Below are positions 18,476 to 30,024 of a stretch of DNA of 60,919 bases, one piece after another. The stretch is from Cellulomonas cellasea. Its GTDB lineage: Bacteria > Actinomycetota > Actinomycetes > Actinomycetales > Cellulomonadaceae. The stretch is taken from positions 1-60,919 of the forward strand of contig NZ_BJLR01000045.1 of the NCBI RefSeq assembly GCF_006538745.1, written 5' to 3'. Positions within the stretch are counted from its first letter, which is position 1. Each line of letters opens with the position of its first letter. Under the pieces are notes generated by a model. The model made no database searches. It was not told where the DNA came from and saw nothing but the letters and a program-made list of their open reading frames with translations. Made by a program: the position numbers and the translations under genes.

Positions 18476-19431
18476 CGCAGGCTCCGTCCGGTGAGGTCGA
18501 GGAAGACGTCCTCGAGCGTGCGGCGGCCGACGGTCATCCGGCTCAGGAGCAGGTCGCGGCCGGCGCACCACGCGGTCAGGTCGGCGAGCGTGCGGGCGTC
18601 GACGTCCCCGGTGACGACGTAGTCGAGGTCACCGCCGTCGGCGGCGGGGCGCACCGCGCGCGCGGCGCCCGCGCCGGGTCGTGCGGAGAGCGCCTCGGCG
18701 AGGGAGCCCAGCGCGGCCGCGTCGAGCGGGGCCGGTGCTGTGAACCGAAGCGTCCGGTCGCTGCCGGACGCGACGAGCCCCGCGACCGAGCCCTGCGCGA
18801 TCACCGCGCCGTGGTCGACGACGACGACGCGGTCCGCGAGGTCCTCGGCCTCGTCCATGAGGTGGGTCGTGAGCACGACGGACGTGCCCTCGTCGCGCAG
18901 CTCGCGCACGAGCTCCCACACCGCACGCCGCGACTGCGGGTCCATCCCGGCGCTCGGCTCGTCGAGGAACACGAGCTCGGGACGCCCGACGAGCGCGGCG
19001 GCGAGCGCGAGCCGCTGGCGCTGCCCACCCGACAGCCGCCGGACCGTCGTGCGCGCGAAGCCGCCCAGCCCGAGCCGTTCGGCGAGCTCGCCGACGTCCC
19101 GCGGGCGGGCGTGCAGGCGCGCGACGTGCTCGAGCATCTCGAGCGCGCGCACGCCGGTCGGCAGCCCGCCGTCCTGGAGCATCACGCCGACGCGCGGGCG
19201 CAGCGCACGGGCGTCGGCCAGCGGGTCGAGCCCGAGGACGCGGACCGTGCCGGCGTCGGGGGAGCGCAGGCCCTCGCAGCACTCGACGGTCGTCGTCTTG
19301 CCGGCGCCGTTGGGCCCGAGGACCGCGGTCACGCGACCGGCGTCCGCGACGAGGTCGAGCCCGTCGACGACCGCCCGGGAGCCGTAGCGCTTCACGAGGC
19401 CGCGGATCTCGACGGCGGGGGACTCGGGCAC
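18472..19431 (-). CDS. ABC transporter ATP-binding protein
   Basis: 319 residues of the DrrA type. Walker A is GPNGAGKTTTVE, the signature is RRLSGGQRQRLALAAALVG, Walker B is LVFLDEPSAGMD and the switch is VLTTHLMDEAEDLAD. A C-terminal extension of about 90 residues follows the nucleotide domain, ending RRTLEDVFLDLTGRSLR, as is usual in this subfamily. The GTG start follows a TAGACT -10 by 6 bases. It pairs with the downstream permease and is divergent from sufR across 132 bases that carry the SufR-type operator. Confidence 0.92.
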   Translation of the reverse strand: MPESPAVEIRGLVKRYGSRAVVDGLDLVADAGRVTAVLGPNGAGKTTTVECCEGLRSPDAGTVRVLGLDPLADARALRPRVGVMLQDGGLPTGVRALEMLEHVARLHARPRDVGELAERLGLGGFARTTVRRLSGGQRQRLALAAALVGRPELVFLDEPSAGMDPQSRRAVWELVRELRDEGTSVVLTTHLMDEAEDLADRVVVVDHGAVIAQGSVAGLVASGSDRTLRFTAPAPLDAAALGSLAEALSARPGAGAARAVRPAADGGDLDYVVTGDVDARTLADLTAWCAGRDLLLSRMTVGRRTLEDVFLDLTGRSLR

Positions 19432-19437
19432 GCAGGG

Positions 19438-19443
19438 AGTCTA
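19438..19443 (-). promoter_or_regulatory. -10 TAGACT in front of the ABC ATPase
   Basis: Minus-strand TAGACT, 6 bases, then GTG; no ribosome site between. Candidate leaderless promoter, divergent from sufR. Confidence 0.6.
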
Positions 19444-19520
19444 GGTGCTGCGTGCGGGCCCACCACGCGCCCGGCGGCGGTCGTGGTGAGGGTCACCTTG
19501 CTTGCACGGAACGAATTCGG

Positions 19521-19534
19521 CAACAAGGATGTTG
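19521..19534. promoter_or_regulatory. SufR operator CAAC-N6-GTTG
   Basis: CAAC-AAGGAT-GTTG is a perfect inverted repeat, 29 bases before the sufR start. It equals the CAAC-N6-GTTG site reported for cyanobacterial SufR (recalled from the literature). It lies among poor promoter elements: TTGCAC at 19502-19507 and AAGGAT or CAATAT as possible -10. Bound SufR would therefore block sufR-suf transcription. Autorepression is inferred. Confidence 0.7.
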
Positions 19535-19563
19535 GCAATATCGAGACCCGGAGGAGGTGGTGT

Positions 19564-20361
19564 GTGAGCGCGACGATGCCCGCGACGCGTGAGCCTCGGT
19601 CGACCCCGCGGACGCTCGCTGCCGCCTCCGCCGCCCCGCACGGCGCGACGTCCACCACCACCCTCCCGTCGGTCCCGTCCGGGCCCGTCGACGAGGCCGG
19701 GACCCGCCGCCGCATCCTCGAGCTCGTCGCCGCCGACGGTCCCGTCTCCGCGGCCGAGCTCGCCGCGGAGCTCGACCTGACCGGCACCGCGATCCGGCGC
19801 CACCTCGACGTCCTCAAGGGCACCGCCCAGATCGCGGTGCACGAGTCGAGCACCCCCGCGCCCGCCCGGCGCGGGCGTCCCGCCCGCCGGTACGTCGTGA
19901 CCGCGCAGGGCCAGGCGGCGCTCTCGCACCGCTACCCCGAGCTGGCCGCGCAGGCGCTGCGCTTCCTCGCCGAGGTCGCGGGCCCGGGCGCGCTCGAGGA
20001 GTTCGCCGAGCGTCGCGTGCGCGACCTCGAGAACCGGCACTCCGCGGCGGTCGCCGCCGCGGGGCCCGACGTCCAGGCGCGTGCCCAGGCCCTCGCCGAC
20101 GGCCTCGCCCGGGACGGGTACGCCGCGACGGCGCGCCCCGGACCGGGCGCACGGGCGGTCCAGCTCTGCCAGGGCCACTGCCCGGTGCAGCAGATCGCCA
20201 CCGAGTTCCCGCAGCTCTGCGAGGCCGAGGCGCACGCGTTCTCGCGTCTCCTCGGAGTCCACGTGCAACGCCTCTCGACGCTCGCCGCCGGGGGTCACGT
20301 GTGCACCACGAACATTCCGATCACCACGCCCCCTGCCCCTGTGGAAGGACCGAACGCATGA
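19564..20361 (+). CDS. sufR: SufR Fe-S-sensing repressor
   Basis: 265 residues. Winged-helix DNA-binding domain at about 40-110 ([20 protein letters not shown], then [15 protein letters not shown]). The C-terminal half has the cluster-binding cysteines C-x3-C in [11 protein letters not shown], a further Cys in PQLCEAEAH, and one more near the end (HVCTTN). Known SufR binds a cluster and represses suf when clusters are plentiful. GTG at 19564 is supported by a GGAGGAGG site 6 bases upstream. The first 35 residues are an unstructured tail. The stop overlaps the sufB ATG. Confidence 0.92.
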   Translation: MSATMPATREPRSTPRTLAAASAAPHGATSTTTLPSVPSGPVDEAGTRRRILELVAADGPVSAAELAAELDLTGTAIRRHLDVLKGTAQIAVHESSTPAPARRGRPARRYVVTAQGQAALSHRYPELAAQALRFLAEVAGPGALEEFAERRVRDLENRHSAAVAAAGPDVQARAQALADGLARDGYAATARPGPGARAVQLCQGHCPVQQIATEFPQLCEAEAHAFSRLLGVHVQRLSTLAAGGHVCTTNIPITTPPAPVEGPNA

Positions 20362-21800
20362 GTGCGTCCACCGAGAACCCCGTGAGCACCCCCCTCACCC
20401 AGGACGAGGCCATCGCGTCCATCGGCACCTACGGGTACGGATGGCACGACGGCGACGCCGCCGGCGCGACCGCGCGCCGCGGCGTCGACGAGGACGTCGT
20501 CCGCAACATCTCCGCGCTCAAGAACGAGCCCGAGTGGATGCTCAAGACGCGCCTGAAGTCGCTGCGCCTGTTCGACAAGAAGCCCATGCCCTGGTGGGGC
20601 TCGGACCTGTCGGGCATCGACTTCGACAACATCAAGTACTTCGTGCGGTCGACCGAGAAGCAGGCGACGAGCTGGGAGGACCTCCCGGACGACATCAAGA
20701 ACACGTACGACCGGCTCGGCATCCCGGAGGCGGAGAAGCAGCGCCTCGTCGCCGGCGTCGCCGCGCAGTACGAGTCCGAGGTCGTCTACCACCAGATCCA
20801 GGAGGAGCTGGAGGAGCAGGGCGTCATCTTCGTCGACACCGACACAGGCCTGCGTGAGTACCCGGAGATCTTCGAGCAGTACTTCGGCTCCGTGATCCCC
20901 CCGGGCGACAACAAGTTCGCCTCGCTCAACACCGCGGTGTGGTCGGGCGGCTCGTTCGTCTACGTCCCGCCGGGCGTGCACGTCGAGATCCCGCTGCAGG
21001 CCTACTTCCGGATCAACACCGAGAACATGGGCCAGTTCGAGCGGACGCTGATCATCGCGGACGAGGGCTCGTACGTGCACTACGTCGAGGGCTGCACCGC
21101 CCCCGTCTACTCGAGCGACTCGCTGCACTCCGCGGTCGTCGAGATCATCGTCAAGAAGAACGCCCGGGTCCGGTACACGACGATCCAGAACTGGTCGAAC
21201 AACGTGTACAACCTCGTGACCAAGCGCGCCACGGCCGCCGAGGGCGCGACGATGGAGTGGGTCGACGGCAACATCGGCTCGAAGGTCACGATGAAGTACC
21301 CGGCGATCTACCTCATGGGTGAGCACGCGCGCGGCGAGACGCTGTCGATCGCGTTCGCGGGCGAGGGCCAGCACCAGGACGCGGGCGCCAAGATGGTGCA
21401 CGCCGCGCCGCACACGTCGTCGTCGATCGTGTCGAAGTCGGTCGCCCGCGGCGGTGGGCGCACCTCGTACCGGGGCCTCGTCCAGGTGCTCGAGGGCGCG
21501 CACCACAGCGCGAGCAACGTGCTGTGCGACGCGCTCCTCGTCGACCAGATCTCCCGCTCGGACACCTACCCCTACGTCGACGTCCGCGAGGACGACGTCT
21601 CGATGGGGCACGAGGCCACGGTCTCGCGCGTGAGCGAGGACCAGCTGTTCTACCTCATGTCCCGCGGCATGGCCGAGACCGAGGCCATGGCGATGATCGT
21701 GCGCGGCTTCGTGGAGCCGATCGCGCGTGAGCTGCCCATGGAGTACGCCCTCGAGCTGAACCGCCTGATCGAGCTGCAGATGGAAGGGTCCGTCGGCTGA
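20358..21800 (+). CDS. sufB: SufB Fe-S scaffold subunit
   Basis: 480 residues. Core of the SufBCD scaffold where clusters are built. Conserved blocks are [68 protein letters not shown] and the C-terminal [12 protein letters not shown]. The chain is uninterrupted. M. tuberculosis SufB carries an intein, and none is present here. ATG at 20358 overlaps the sufR stop (ATGA) and follows GGAAGGA. The stop overlaps the sufD start by one base. Confidence 0.98.
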   Translation: MSASTENPVSTPLTQDEAIASIGTYGYGWHDGDAAGATARRGVDEDVVRNISALKNEPEWMLKTRLKSLRLFDKKPMPWWGSDLSGIDFDNIKYFVRSTEKQATSWEDLPDDIKNTYDRLGIPEAEKQRLVAGVAAQYESEVVYHQIQEELEEQGVIFVDTDTGLREYPEIFEQYFGSVIPPGDNKFASLNTAVWSGGSFVYVPPGVHVEIPLQAYFRINTENMGQFERTLIIADEGSYVHYVEGCTAPVYSSDSLHSAVVEIIVKKNARVRYTTIQNWSNNVYNLVTKRATAAEGATMEWVDGNIGSKVTMKYPAIYLMGEHARGETLSIAFAGEGQHQDAGAKMVHAAPHTSSSIVSKSVARGGGRTSYRGLVQVLEGAHHSASNVLCDALLVDQISRSDTYPYVDVREDDVSMGHEATVSRVSEDQLFYLMSRGMAETEAMAMIVRGFVEPIARELPMEYALELNRLIELQMEGSVG

Positions 21801-23104
21801 TGACGAGCACCACAACTGACCAGGAGACCCCGGGCACGCCCGGCGGCCTCACGACCGACCACTCGCGTGCCGTCGCCGACGGGGCGCACCGCCACGGGGT
21901 CGGCGGCACGCCGCAGTCGTCGCGCGCGGAGCGCGTGAGCTCGTTCGAGCTCGCGCAGTTCCCCGTGCCGAACGGTCGGGAGGAGGAGTGGCGGTTCGCG
22001 CCGGTCGACCGGCTCGCCCCGCTGTTCGCGGACGAGCTGACCGGCCCGAAGGTGATCACGACTGTCGTCGAGGCGCCCGAGGTCACGGTCGAGGTCGTCG
22101 ACCGCGACGACGTGCGCCTCGGCCAGGCCGGCAAGCCCGGCGACCGCACGGCCGCCACGGCGTGGGCGTCGTTCCAGCGCGCGACGATCCTCACGGTTCC
22201 GCCGCAGGCCGTGGCGTCGACCGCGACGATGGTCCGCGTCGAGGGCATCGACGCCGCCAAGACGACCGCGTCGCACATCCTCGTGCACGCCCGCGAGCTG
22301 TCCGAGTCGCTCGTGGTCATCGACCACGTCGGCCCGGCGTCGCTCGCGGAGACCGTCGAGGTCGTCGTCGAGGACGGCGCGCACCTGACGCTCGTGTCGG
22401 TCCAGGACTGGGCCGAGGGCTCGGTGCACGCGTCGAGCCACCGCATCAAGGTCGGCCGCGACGCGACGGTCAAGCACATCGTCGTCACGCTCGGCGGCGA
22501 CGTCGTGCGCATCACGCCGGACGCCGAGTTCGCGGGGGAGAACGGCTCGATCGAGATGATCGGCCTGTACTTCGCGGACGCCGGCCAGCACCAGGAGCAC
22601 CGCCTCTTCGTCGACCACAACGTCCCCTCGTGCCGCTCGCGCGTCACGTACAAGGGCGCGCTGCAGGGCGAGGGCGCGCACACGGTCTGGGTCGGCGACG
22701 TGCTGATCCGCGCCGAGGCCGAGGGCACCGACACGTACGAGCTCAACCGCAACCTCGTCCTCTCGGACGGTGCGCGGGCCGACTCGGTGCCGAACCTCGA
22801 GATCGAGACCGGCCTCATCGAAGGTGCCGGGCACGCGAGCGCGACCGGGCGCTTCGACGACGAGCAGCTGTTCTACCTGCGCTCGCGCGGCATCCCGGAG
22901 CCCGACGCGCGCCGGCTCGTCGTCCGCGGGTTCTTCGCCGAGCTCATCCACGCGATCGGCGTGCCCGAGGTCGAGGAGCGCCTGCTCGAGTCGATCGAGG
23001 CCGAGCTCGAGAAGAGCATGAGCGTGCTCGGCGCCGAGGCGACCCTGCCGACCGGCGACACGGACCTCACCCCGGTCGAGGTGCGCGAGCAGGAGCAGGT
23101 GTGA
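21800..23104 (+). CDS. sufD: SufD Fe-S assembly subunit
   Basis: 434 residues, a SufB paralogue that completes the SufBC2D complex. The C-terminal beta-helix block is clear: GLYFADAGQHQEHRLFVDHN, SRVTYKGALQGEGAHTVWVG and DEQLFYLRSRGIPEPDARRL. The first 60 residues are poorly conserved and rich in Thr and Gly. Start ATG shares a base with the sufB stop; its own stop overlaps the Rieske gene (GTGA). Confidence 0.96.
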   Translation: MTSTTTDQETPGTPGGLTTDHSRAVADGAHRHGVGGTPQSSRAERVSSFELAQFPVPNGREEEWRFAPVDRLAPLFADELTGPKVITTVVEAPEVTVEVVDRDDVRLGQAGKPGDRTAATAWASFQRATILTVPPQAVASTATMVRVEGIDAAKTTASHILVHARELSESLVVIDHVGPASLAETVEVVVEDGAHLTLVSVQDWAEGSVHASSHRIKVGRDATVKHIVVTLGGDVVRITPDAEFAGENGSIEMIGLYFADAGQHQEHRLFVDHNVPSCRSRVTYKGALQGEGAHTVWVGDVLIRAEAEGTDTYELNRNLVLSDGARADSVPNLEIETGLIEGAGHASATGRFDDEQLFYLRSRGIPEPDARRLVVRGFFAELIHAIGVPEVEERLLESIEAELEKSMSVLGAEATLPTGDTDLTPVEVREQEQV

Positions 23105-23451
23105 GCGCACAGTTCGCCTGCTACGCCGAGGACGTCGCCGTCGGCTGCGCCCTGCGCCTCGAGCTCGAGGGCGAGAAGGGCCCCGTCGAGGTCGCGGTCG
23201 TGCGCGACGAGGAGGGCGGCCTGCACGCCGTCTCCGACATCTGCTCGCACGGCCAGGTCTCGCTGTCCGACGGCGAGGTCGAGGGCCGCACCATCGAGTG
23301 CTGGCTGCACGGCTCGCGCTTCGACCTCACCACGGGCAAGCCGCTCAGCCCCCCGGCCGTGCGCCCCGTCCCCGTCTACCCCCTGACCGTCGACGGCGAG
23401 CGTGTGCTCGTGGACGTCGACGCCCCCCACGGATCCTCCGAGGAGAACTGA
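23101..23451 (+). CDS. Rieske-type ferredoxin in the suf operon
   Basis: 116 residues with one Rieske [2Fe-2S] domain: C-S-H (DICSHGQVSL) and C-x2-H (IECWLHGSRFDL), the two Cys and two His ligands. It resembles the ferredoxin subunit of ring-hydroxylating dioxygenases. Between sufD and sufC it more likely feeds electrons to cluster assembly or serves as a client; that is inference. GTG at 23101 overlaps the sufD stop. Such a gene is common in actinobacterial suf operons but is absent from the mycobacterial one as I recall it. Confidence 0.92.
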   Translation: MSAQFACYAEDVAVGCALRLELEGEKGPVEVAVVRDEEGGLHAVSDICSHGQVSLSDGEVEGRTIECWLHGSRFDLTTGKPLSPPAVRPVPVYPLTVDGERVLVDVDAPHGSSEEN

Positions 23452-23453
23452 GA

Positions 23454-26131
<2,678 letters not shown>

Positions 26132-26135
<4 letters not shown>

Positions 26136-26476
26136 CAGCCACCACACCGGGCGGCGCACCCGCGAGCCCGACCACGGCCGCGGACGTCGAGGAGGCCCTG
26201 CGCGACGTCATCGACCCCGAGCTCGGCATCAACGTCGTCGACCTCGGGCTCGTCTACGGCGTCACGGTCGACCAGACCAACACCGCCGTGATCGACATGA
26301 CCCTGACGTCGGCTGCGTGCCCGCTGACCGACGTCATCGAGGACCAGGCCGGGCAGTCGCTCGACGGCGTCGTCGACGGCTTCCGGATCAACTGGGTCTG
26401 GATGCCGCCGTGGGGCCCCGAGAAGATCACGCCCGACGGCCGCGAGCAGATGCGGGCGCTCGGCTTCAACATCTGA
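26132..26476 (+). CDS. sufT: SufT, MIP18/DUF59 Fe-S maturation factor
   Basis: 114 residues. Single DUF59 domain with VEEALRDVIDPELGINVVDL and the conserved Cys in TSAACPLTDVIEDQ. The protein helps mature Fe-S proteins (Rv1466 position in M. tuberculosis, from memory). It starts with ATG after an AAGGAGG site and overlaps the sufU stop. Last gene of the operon, followed by two hairpins. Confidence 0.95.
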
Positions 26477-26493
26477 GCGACCGACCACGCGAG

Positions 26494-26526
26494 GCGCACC
26501 GCTTCGCGGAGCGCGGAGCGGTGCGC
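26494..26526. terminator. first hairpin after sufT
   Basis: GCGCACCGCT (26494-26503) pairs with AGCGGTGCGC (26517-26526) over a 13-base loop. No T tract, as usual in this GC range. Confidence 0.55.
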
Positions 26527-26551
26527 GTCGCCCGGCACCGCCGCACGACGC

Positions 26552-26588
26552 ACGAGAGCCCGGCACCGCACAGGTGCCGGGCTCTCGT
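26552..26588. terminator. strong bidirectional terminator, suf / zinc peptidase
   Basis: A perfect 16-bp stem ACGAGAGCCCGGCACC / GGTGCCGGGCTCTCGT with loop GCACA. It sits between the end of sufT (plus) and the end of the metallopeptidase (minus) and can stop both. Confidence 0.85.
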
Positions 26589-26639
26589 CGTCGTGGGGGC
26601 GCGAGCGGCCGGGGGCCGGTCCGGCGCGGTCGCCGCGGG

Positions 26640-27521
26640 TCAGAGGTCCGTCGCCGCGAACGTGTCGCACGCCGCCATGTCGCGCTCGTTGTACCCGGTC
26701 GTGAACCAGCGCTGACGCTGCTCGCTCGACCCGTGCGTCCACGTGTGCGGGTTCACGCCCCCGCCGGACTGCTCCTGGATGTGGTCGTCGCCCACGGCCT
26801 CGGCCGCCGACAGTGCGTCCGCGAGCTGGGTGTCGGTGATGGGCTCGAGGAACGGGACGCCCGTGTCGGGGTCGACCGTGCTCGCGGCCGTGCCCGCCCA
26901 GACGCCCGCGTAGCAGTCGGCCTGGAGCTCGACGCGTACCGAGTCGGACGTCGCGCCGGTGCCCTGGCGGTCCGCGCGGTCCATCACGCCGGTGATCGTC
27001 TGGATGTGGTGGCCGTACTCGTGCGCGGTGACGTACATCTCGGCGAGCTCGCCGCCGGAGGCGCCGAACTGGCTCTGCAGCAGATCGAAGAACCGCAGGT
27101 CCATGTAGATCTTCTGGTCGGGCGGGCAGTAGAACGGCCCGGTCGACGCGGACGCCTGGCCGCAGCCGGTCCCGACCGAGTCCTGGAACGCCCGGACGCC
27201 CGGGGCGACGAACTCGACTCCCGCGGCGGGCAGGGCCGCAGCCCAGTACGCGTCGAGCGACTGCACGGTCCCGGACAGGCGGCACTCGCGCGTCGTGTTC
27301 GCCTCGTCGACGCTGCACTCGCCGATCGTGCCGACCTCCTCGGCCGCCCCGCCGCCCTGCGCACCGCCGACGACCCCGCTGAGGTCCACGCCGGTGAACT
27401 GGGCGATCAGGAACACGGCGATGCCGAGCAGCCCGACACCTCCGCCGACCGCGGCACCACGTCCGCCGCGGCTGGTCTCGACGCGACCACCCTCGAAGCC
27501 GCCACCCTCGCTGAATGTCAT
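26640..27521 (-). CDS. YpfJ-type neutral zinc metallopeptidase
   Basis: 293 residues. Glycine-rich cytoplasmic N-terminus, one membrane helix at about 28-45 (GGGVGLLGIAVFLIAQFTGV), then an outside domain with the HExxH site in TAHEYGHHIQTI. A downstream Glu in VELQADCYAGVWAG is the third ligand of this family (KPN_02809/YpfJ). Several Cys (GECSVDEAN, RECRL, GCGQ, YCPP) could form disulfides. Substrate unknown. ATG at 27521 is 7 bases after a TACCGT -10, so the mRNA is likely leaderless. Confidence 0.92.
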   Translation of the reverse strand: MTFSEGGGFEGGRVETSRGGRGAAVGGGVGLLGIAVFLIAQFTGVDLSGVVGGAQGGGAAEEVGTIGECSVDEANTTRECRLSGTVQSLDAYWAAALPAAGVEFVAPGVRAFQDSVGTGCGQASASTGPFYCPPDQKIYMDLRFFDLLQSQFGASGGELAEMYVTAHEYGHHIQTITGVMDRADRQGTGATSDSVRVELQADCYAGVWAGTAASTVDPDTGVPFLEPITDTQLADALSAAEAVGDDHIQEQSGGGVNPHTWTHGSSEQRQRWFTTGYNERDMAACDTFAATDL

Positions 27522-27528
27522 GGCGCAG

Positions 27529-27534
27529 ACGGTA
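27529..27534 (-). promoter_or_regulatory. -10 TACCGT in front of the zinc peptidase
   Basis: Minus-strand TACCGT, 7 bases, ATG. Candidate leaderless promoter. Confidence 0.6.
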
Positions 27535-27543
27535 GACCGCTGC

Positions 27544-28230
27544 TCACGGGCGTGCACGGCGAGACGGACGCCCGTCCGGTTCCTCGCCGAGCCCGCGCGC
27601 AGCGAGCGCGTCCCCGACGGACCGCGCGTGCGCGACGGTCCGGATGGCGGCCGGCACGAGCAGCGCGCGCGGGTCGCGTTCGAGCCCGCGGGCGCGCGCG
27701 GCGTCGCGCACCTCGTGCGCGGTGCGTGCGAGCACGGGCACGGTCCGGAGCATGAGGCCCACGGCGAGCGCGAACGTCTCGGGGGGCAGGCCGACGTGCC
27801 GGAGAGGGCGTGCGAGCCGGGTCAGGGTGTCGAGCAGGCGGTCGGACGGAGTCGTCGCGGTGACGACGACGGCGGTGAGCACGAGCGCGACGAGGTCGAC
27901 CGCGACCTCGACCGCGACCGCCCACCCGCGGGCCCACCACTGGTAGGCGCCGACGAGGGCCGCGGTGAGGAGCACCGGACCGAGACCCCGGAGCGTCACG
28001 TGCGGTGGCAGGCGCCCGACGAGCGCGAGCAGGGCGGCGACGCCGAGGGCCAGGACGGCGCTGAGCGGGCCGGTCGCCACGACCACGGCGACGCCGAGCA
28101 CCGCGAGGCCCGCGAGCTTGAGCCCGGGGCGCGCACGGTGCAGGACGGTCGCGCCCGGGTGGTAGAGGCCGAGCGGCCCGGCCCACGGCGCGCGCTGCGG
28201 GCGGCCCGCGCGCCTGGCCCGCCTCGCCAT
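27544..28230 (-). CDS. bioN: ECF transporter T component, BioN-like
   Basis: 228-residue membrane protein (EcfT/CbiQ family) with about five hydrophobic segments. The two coupling motifs of EcfT are visible near the C-terminus: DAARARGLERD and DALAARGLG. It joins the BioM ATPase to the substrate-binding BioY. ATG at 28230 is my choice; a GTG at 28257 in the same frame is possible, and neither has a good ribosome site. The gene ends only 9 bases before the -10 region of the zinc peptidase on the same strand. Biotin specificity is inferred from the neighbouring BioY. Confidence 0.82.
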   Translation of the reverse strand: MARRARRAGRPQRAPWAGPLGLYHPGATVLHRARPGLKLAGLAVLGVAVVVATGPLSAVLALGVAALLALVGRLPPHVTLRGLGPVLLTAALVGAYQWWARGWAVAVEVAVDLVALVLTAVVVTATTPSDRLLDTLTRLARPLRHVGLPPETFALAVGLMLRTVPVLARTAHEVRDAARARGLERDPRALLVPAAIRTVAHARSVGDALAARGLGEEPDGRPSRRARP

Positions 28231-28291
28231 CACGGCCGCGCCCGGGCGGCGGTGCACCGGTGCGTCGCCGTGCTCGTCGTCCGCCTGGCGC

Positions 28292-29008
28292 TCACCACGG
28301 CCTCCGGCCGGACATGAGCGCCCGGTACGCCGCGACCCCCTCGTGCGGGTCGCCGTCGAACACCACCGCGCCGCCGTCCACGACGAGCACCCGCTCGGCC
28401 CGCTCCGCCGCGTCGAGGTCGTGCGTCACGAGCAGCACCTGCTGGTCGAGCCCGGCGAGCAGCTCGTCGACGGCCCGGCGCCAGCGCAGGTCGAGCAGCG
28501 TCGTCGGCTCGTCGCACACGAGGACGGCCGGCTCGGTCGCGAGGACCCCGGCGAGCGCGAGGAGCTGCTTCTGCCCGCCCGAGAGCGCGTGCACCGGGAC
28601 CTCGGCCCGCTCGCCGAGCCCGAAGCGCTCGAGCACCGCCCGGGCGCGGGCGTCCCGCTCCGCGGCGGGCAGCCGGAGCCGGCGCAGCGACAGGGCGACG
28701 TCCTCCAGCGGCGTCGGCATGACGAGCTGCGCCTCGGGGTCGGTGAACACGAAGCCGACGCGCTGGCGCACCGCCGGGCCGTCGCGGGACGTGTCGAGCC
28801 CGTCGACCCGCACGCTGCCCGACGACGGCAGCGCGAGCCCGTTGACGAGGCGCGCGAGCGTCGACTTGCCCGAGCCGTTGGCGCCGACGACCGCGATCCG
28901 CCGTTCCGTGAGCCGGCACGTCACGGGCCCGAGCAGCGTCACGACGTCCTCGGACCGGCCGTCGTGCGAGGCGTACGCGGTCACGGTGACGGCGTCGAGC
29001 TCGATCAT
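28292..29008 (-). CDS. bioM: ECF transporter ATPase, BioM-like
   Basis: 238-residue ABC ATPase. Walker A is GANGSGKSTLARLVNG, the signature is HALSGGQKQLLALAGVLA, Walker B is VLVCDEPTTLLDLRW and the switch is LLVTHDLDAAERAE. The Q-loop GFVFTDPEAQLVMPT is typical of ECF ATPases. A single ATPase gene is present, as in BioMNY systems, rather than the EcfA1/A2 pair. It lies between bioY and bioN on the same strand. Confidence 0.88.
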   Translation of the reverse strand: MIELDAVTVTAYASHDGRSEDVVTLLGPVTCRLTERRIAVVGANGSGKSTLARLVNGLALPSSGSVRVDGLDTSRDGPAVRQRVGFVFTDPEAQLVMPTPLEDVALSLRRLRLPAAERDARARAVLERFGLGERAEVPVHALSGGQKQLLALAGVLATEPAVLVCDEPTTLLDLRWRRAVDELLAGLDQQVLLVTHDLDAAERAERVLVVDGGAVVFDGDPHEGVAAYRALMSGRRPW

Positions 29009-29055
29009 CGGACGGGCGTCATCGGGTGGGCGTCACGGGGTCCGTGTCCGCCGGG

Positions 29056-29703
29056 TCAGCGGCGCGAGCGCAGCAGGTCGGGGAACGCGCGGAACAGCGC
29101 CGTGGCGACGAGCGCCGCGAACAGGTTCTTCACGACGTCGCCCGGCAGGAACGTCGCGCCGGCGGCGATCGCCTCACCGGGGGACATGTCGAGGCGCCAG
29201 CCCATCACGGCGATCCCGAGCGGGTGGATGGCGACGAGGCTCGTGACCGTCGCGCAGGCGACGATCGCCCAGTACCGCCGCGCGGGCCGGAGCCGGGCGG
29301 CGAACCGCGAGACCAGGAAGCCGACGAGCGCGGCCGCGAGGACGAAGCCCACGATGTAGCCGAACGACGGCTTCGCCACGACGGCGAGCCCCCCGGCGCC
29401 GCCGGAGAACACGGGCAGGCCGGCAAGGCCGACGACGACGTAGAGCAGGACGGCGAGCGCGCCGCGCCGGGCGCCGAGCACGATGCCGGTGAGCATCACA
29501 CCGAACGTCTGCAGCGTGATGGGGACCGCGAGCCCCGCCACCGGGATCGCCGGGAGGATCGCGCACACGGCGATGAAGGCCGCGAACGTGGCGACGAGCG
29601 CGACGTCGGTCGCCGCGGAGGTCCGCGCGACGGGCAGCGCCGGCCGCCCGGCCGCGAGGGCTCCGGACGGCCGCACGGCGGTGGGCTCGGAGGCGTCGGT
29701 CAT
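29056..29703 (-). CDS. bioY: BioY biotin-binding S component
   Basis: 215 residues with six hydrophobic segments. The BioY signature is clear: IPVAGLAVPITLQTFGVMLTG, YVVVGLAGLPVFSGG and GYIVGFVLAAALVGFL. It binds biotin outside the cell for uptake by BioMN. ATG at 29703 is supported by GGGAGA five bases upstream and by loss of coding character further up. First gene of a three-gene operon. No biotin biosynthesis gene is in the window. No BioQ-type TGAAC/GTTCA palindrome was seen upstream. Confidence 0.93.
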   Translation of the reverse strand: MTDASEPTAVRPSGALAAGRPALPVARTSAATDVALVATFAAFIAVCAILPAIPVAGLAVPITLQTFGVMLTGIVLGARRGALAVLLYVVVGLAGLPVFSGGAGGLAVVAKPSFGYIVGFVLAAALVGFLVSRFAARLRPARRYWAIVACATVTSLVAIHPLGIAVMGWRLDMSPGEAIAAGATFLPGDVVKNLFAALVATALFRAFPDLLRSRR

Positions 29704-29915
29704 GGGGTCTCCCTGGTGTCGGAGGCAGCGATGCCGGGCGGTGCGGGGCTGGGCTGGTCTGTGCGGGACGTACGCGGCGGTGCGGGTCCGGCGGTGGACC
29801 GGGTCCGGACCGTGGACGCCCTGCTCGGCGTCCGGTGCGCTGCGACGCGGCACGCCCGGACGAGGTCGGCGGGGCGCGACCGGGTGCAGCGGCCGGGCGC
29901 AACGCTAGCCGGTCG

Positions 29916-29921
29916 TAGACT
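29916..29921 (+). promoter_or_regulatory. -10 TAGACT of the ABC-F gene
   Basis: TAGACT lies 120 bases before the GTG, giving a leader of about 110 bases, unusually long for this window. No clear -35. Confidence 0.5.
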
Positions 29922-29994
29922 TGGTCGCGTTTGTGCCCGCGTCCAACACCGGCGTGCGGCCTTCGGAGGAAAACCACAGCCCGACCCAGTCCAT

Positions 29995-30024
29995 CGGCGC
30001 GCCCGCTTCCCGTGCGGCGCGCCG
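29995..30024 (+). other. hairpin in the ABC-F leader
   Basis: CGGCGCGCC (29995-30003) and GGCGCGCCG (30016-30024) form a 9-bp stem with a 12-base loop, ending about five bases before the ribosome site. It could hide the site or act as an attenuator. Confidence 0.45.

Noticed and set aside
18421-19563. N-terminal extension of sufR
   Set aside because: It is antisense to the ABC ATPase and crosses the divergent promoter. The real start at 19564 has a strong ribosome site.
20358-21800. Intein in SufB
   Set aside because: The protein is 480 residues with uninterrupted conserved blocks.
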